NCBI GenBank assembly: GCA_910587935.1
Contig: CAJUNP010000032.1
Location: 1 to 34,871 of the forward strand
DNA from: an uncultured Lachnospiraceae bacterium
GTDB taxonomy: Bacteria; Bacillota; Clostridia; Lachnospirales; Lachnospiraceae
DNA: 34,871 bases
Direction of reading: 5' to 3'
A model generated the notes under the pieces. It did not search any database and was not told the origin of the DNA. It was given only the letters and a program-made list of their open reading frames with translations. Below are positions 34,156-34,871 of this stretch, in pieces. A program made the position numbers and the translations under genes. Each line of letters starts with the position of its first letter. Position 1 is the stretch's first letter.

Positions 34156-34168
34156 AGGAGGATGATTA

Positions 34169-34729
34169 ATGAACGATATAATGCAATTTTCCGGTAGAGA
34201 AGAATTCAGGCAATGGCTTACGGAACATTGTCTGTCAGATGCCGGCGTCTGGCTTTTATTTGGCAAGGCCGGCGGGCCGAAAACCATAAAAGCGGGAGAA
34301 GCGCTTGAAGAAGCGCTCTGCTTTGGATGGATTGACGGACAGATGCAGAGTATTGACGATAAAGCTTATAAGAAATATTTTTCCATGCGCAGGGAGAAAA
34401 GCAAATGGTCGGAGAAAAATAAGGCTTTGGTTCAAAGCTTGGAAGAACGGGGGCTTATGACCGAATTTGGCAGAAAGAAAATAGAGGAAGCCAAAGCAAA
34501 CGGCCAGTGGTACGCTCCAAGTCCCATGGCAGTTACGGAGGAGCAAATTGCGCAGGTTACCGCGCTGCTGCAAGGCTGTGAGCCTGCCTCCACAAATTGG
34601 GGGGCTATGTGCTTATCGGTAAAGAAGACCTATACGCGGGCGTATTTTGACGCAAAGACAGACGCCGGGCGTGAAAAGAGAATCGCCTGGATGGTGGACC
34701 GGCTTAATAAAAATTTGAAGCCTATGTGA
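34169..34729 (+). CDS. YdeI/OmpD-associated family protein
   Basis: A 186-residue cytoplasmic protein of the YdeI (DUF1905/OmdA-like) family, with WLLFGKAGGPKTI, LCFGWIDGQMQSID and KYFSMRREKSKWSEKNK, all typical of it. Members have been linked to stress or antimicrobial-peptide protection, but the biochemistry is unknown. AAAGGAGG precedes the ATG by 7–8 bp. It may be co-transcribed with the exonuclease 121 bp upstream. Confidence 0.87.
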   Translation: MNDIMQFSGREEFRQWLTEHCLSDAGVWLLFGKAGGPKTIKAGEALEEALCFGWIDGQMQSIDDKAYKKYFSMRREKSKWSEKNKALVQSLEERGLMTEFGRKKIEEAKANGQWYAPSPMAVTEEQIAQVTALLQGCEPASTNWGAMCLSVKKTYTRAYFDAKTDAGREKRIAWMVDRLNKNLKPM

Positions 34730-34871
34730 ATTAGAATGAGGGTTTAAATGATTACAAGCCTAATTTGTTTTCAGGCGCTATCCTCGCCGGCCCACTGCAT
34801 CCGGTTGTAGTTTGAATCTAGTATAACGTCCTCGAAGAGCGTGTGCAAAAGTCACACAGAGATTTCATCCA
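34730..34871. other. Right-edge DNA with no supported gene
   Basis: No complete gene is visible. A weak AGCCT/AGGC(G) hairpin (34767–34776 region) could end the YdeI transcript but has no clear T-tract. On the minus strand, 34771–34851 is open for 26 codons and reads like a protein tail (… NRMQWAGEDSA then stop), but it is bounded upstream by a stop, so I treat it only as a possible remnant. Confidence 0.3.

Noticed and set aside
34771..34851. Minus-strand protein tail at the right edge
   Set aside because: Only 26 codons, with a stop upstream in the window and no family recognised; too little to call a gene.

Overview
The window looks like the chromosome of a Lachnospiraceae-type member of Clostridia (Bacillota). 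The grounds are strong AGGAGG-type ribosome binding sites, moderate GC with AT-rich intergenic DNA, protein families typical of that group (IreB, DUF1292, YlbF, RNase J, type III glutamine synthetase, DUF4180), and the gene order ireB–ruvX–DUF1292 … mltG-like–trmR–U32, which parallels the B. subtilis yrzL–yrrK–yrzB–yrrL–yrrM–yrrN/O block. No rRNA, tRNA, CRISPR array or insertion sequence was recognised.

Layout. (1) Positions 1–55 are a pure GCTTG pentanucleotide repeat running off the left edge. (2) 263–8452 is one tightly packed plus-strand operon for a trans-envelope phospho-signalling system: a transmembrane Ser/Thr kinase with a large outer domain, a zinc-ribbon FHA protein, two PP2C phosphatases, and three membrane proteins that each end in a cytoplasmic FHA domain, carrying respectively an outside trypsin-like protease, an outside VWA domain and an RDD membrane domain. 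A scar of a second, deleted kinase gene lies between the kinase and the first FHA gene. (3) 8602–14508 holds a chemoreceptor followed by translation and RNA-modification genes (prmA, rsmE, a cysteine desulfurase and thiI). (4) 14587–14817 (minus) is an HPr-like protein without the phosphorylatable histidine. (5) 14919–22138 is a core block of tRNA modification, regulation and RNA decay: mtaB, ireB, ruvX, DUF1292, a Fur-family regulator, RNase J, a YlbF-family protein, a miniature MltG-like protein, trmR and a U32 (TrhP-like) gene. (6) 22167–24613 is glnN with a long leader that contains a convincing terminator/antiterminator pair and a palindrome at the transcription start. (7) 24622–32854 is a sugar locus: a divergent LacI regulator, an ABC importer without its ATPase, two GH32-clan enzymes and a DUF2961/GH172 protein. 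This fits uptake and breakdown of fructo-oligosaccharides or difructose dianhydrides. The second permease lacks the whole EAA-loop region, apparently through an in-frame deletion. (8) 32927–34729 carries unrelated small genes (DUF4180, DEDDh exonuclease, YdeI-like) and another likely gene remnant.

How the parts work together. In the first operon the kinase would phosphorylate Thr residues, the four FHA domains would read them, and the two PP2C enzymes would erase them, linking outside sensing, proteolysis and adhesion to cytoplasmic phosphorylation. In the sugar locus the LacI protein probably acts at repeated TTTAACATTT/AAATGTTAAA elements in the 355-bp divergent control region. Internal deletions are a recurring theme: a kinase scar, an EAA-less permease and a 5'-deleted fragment after the exonuclease.
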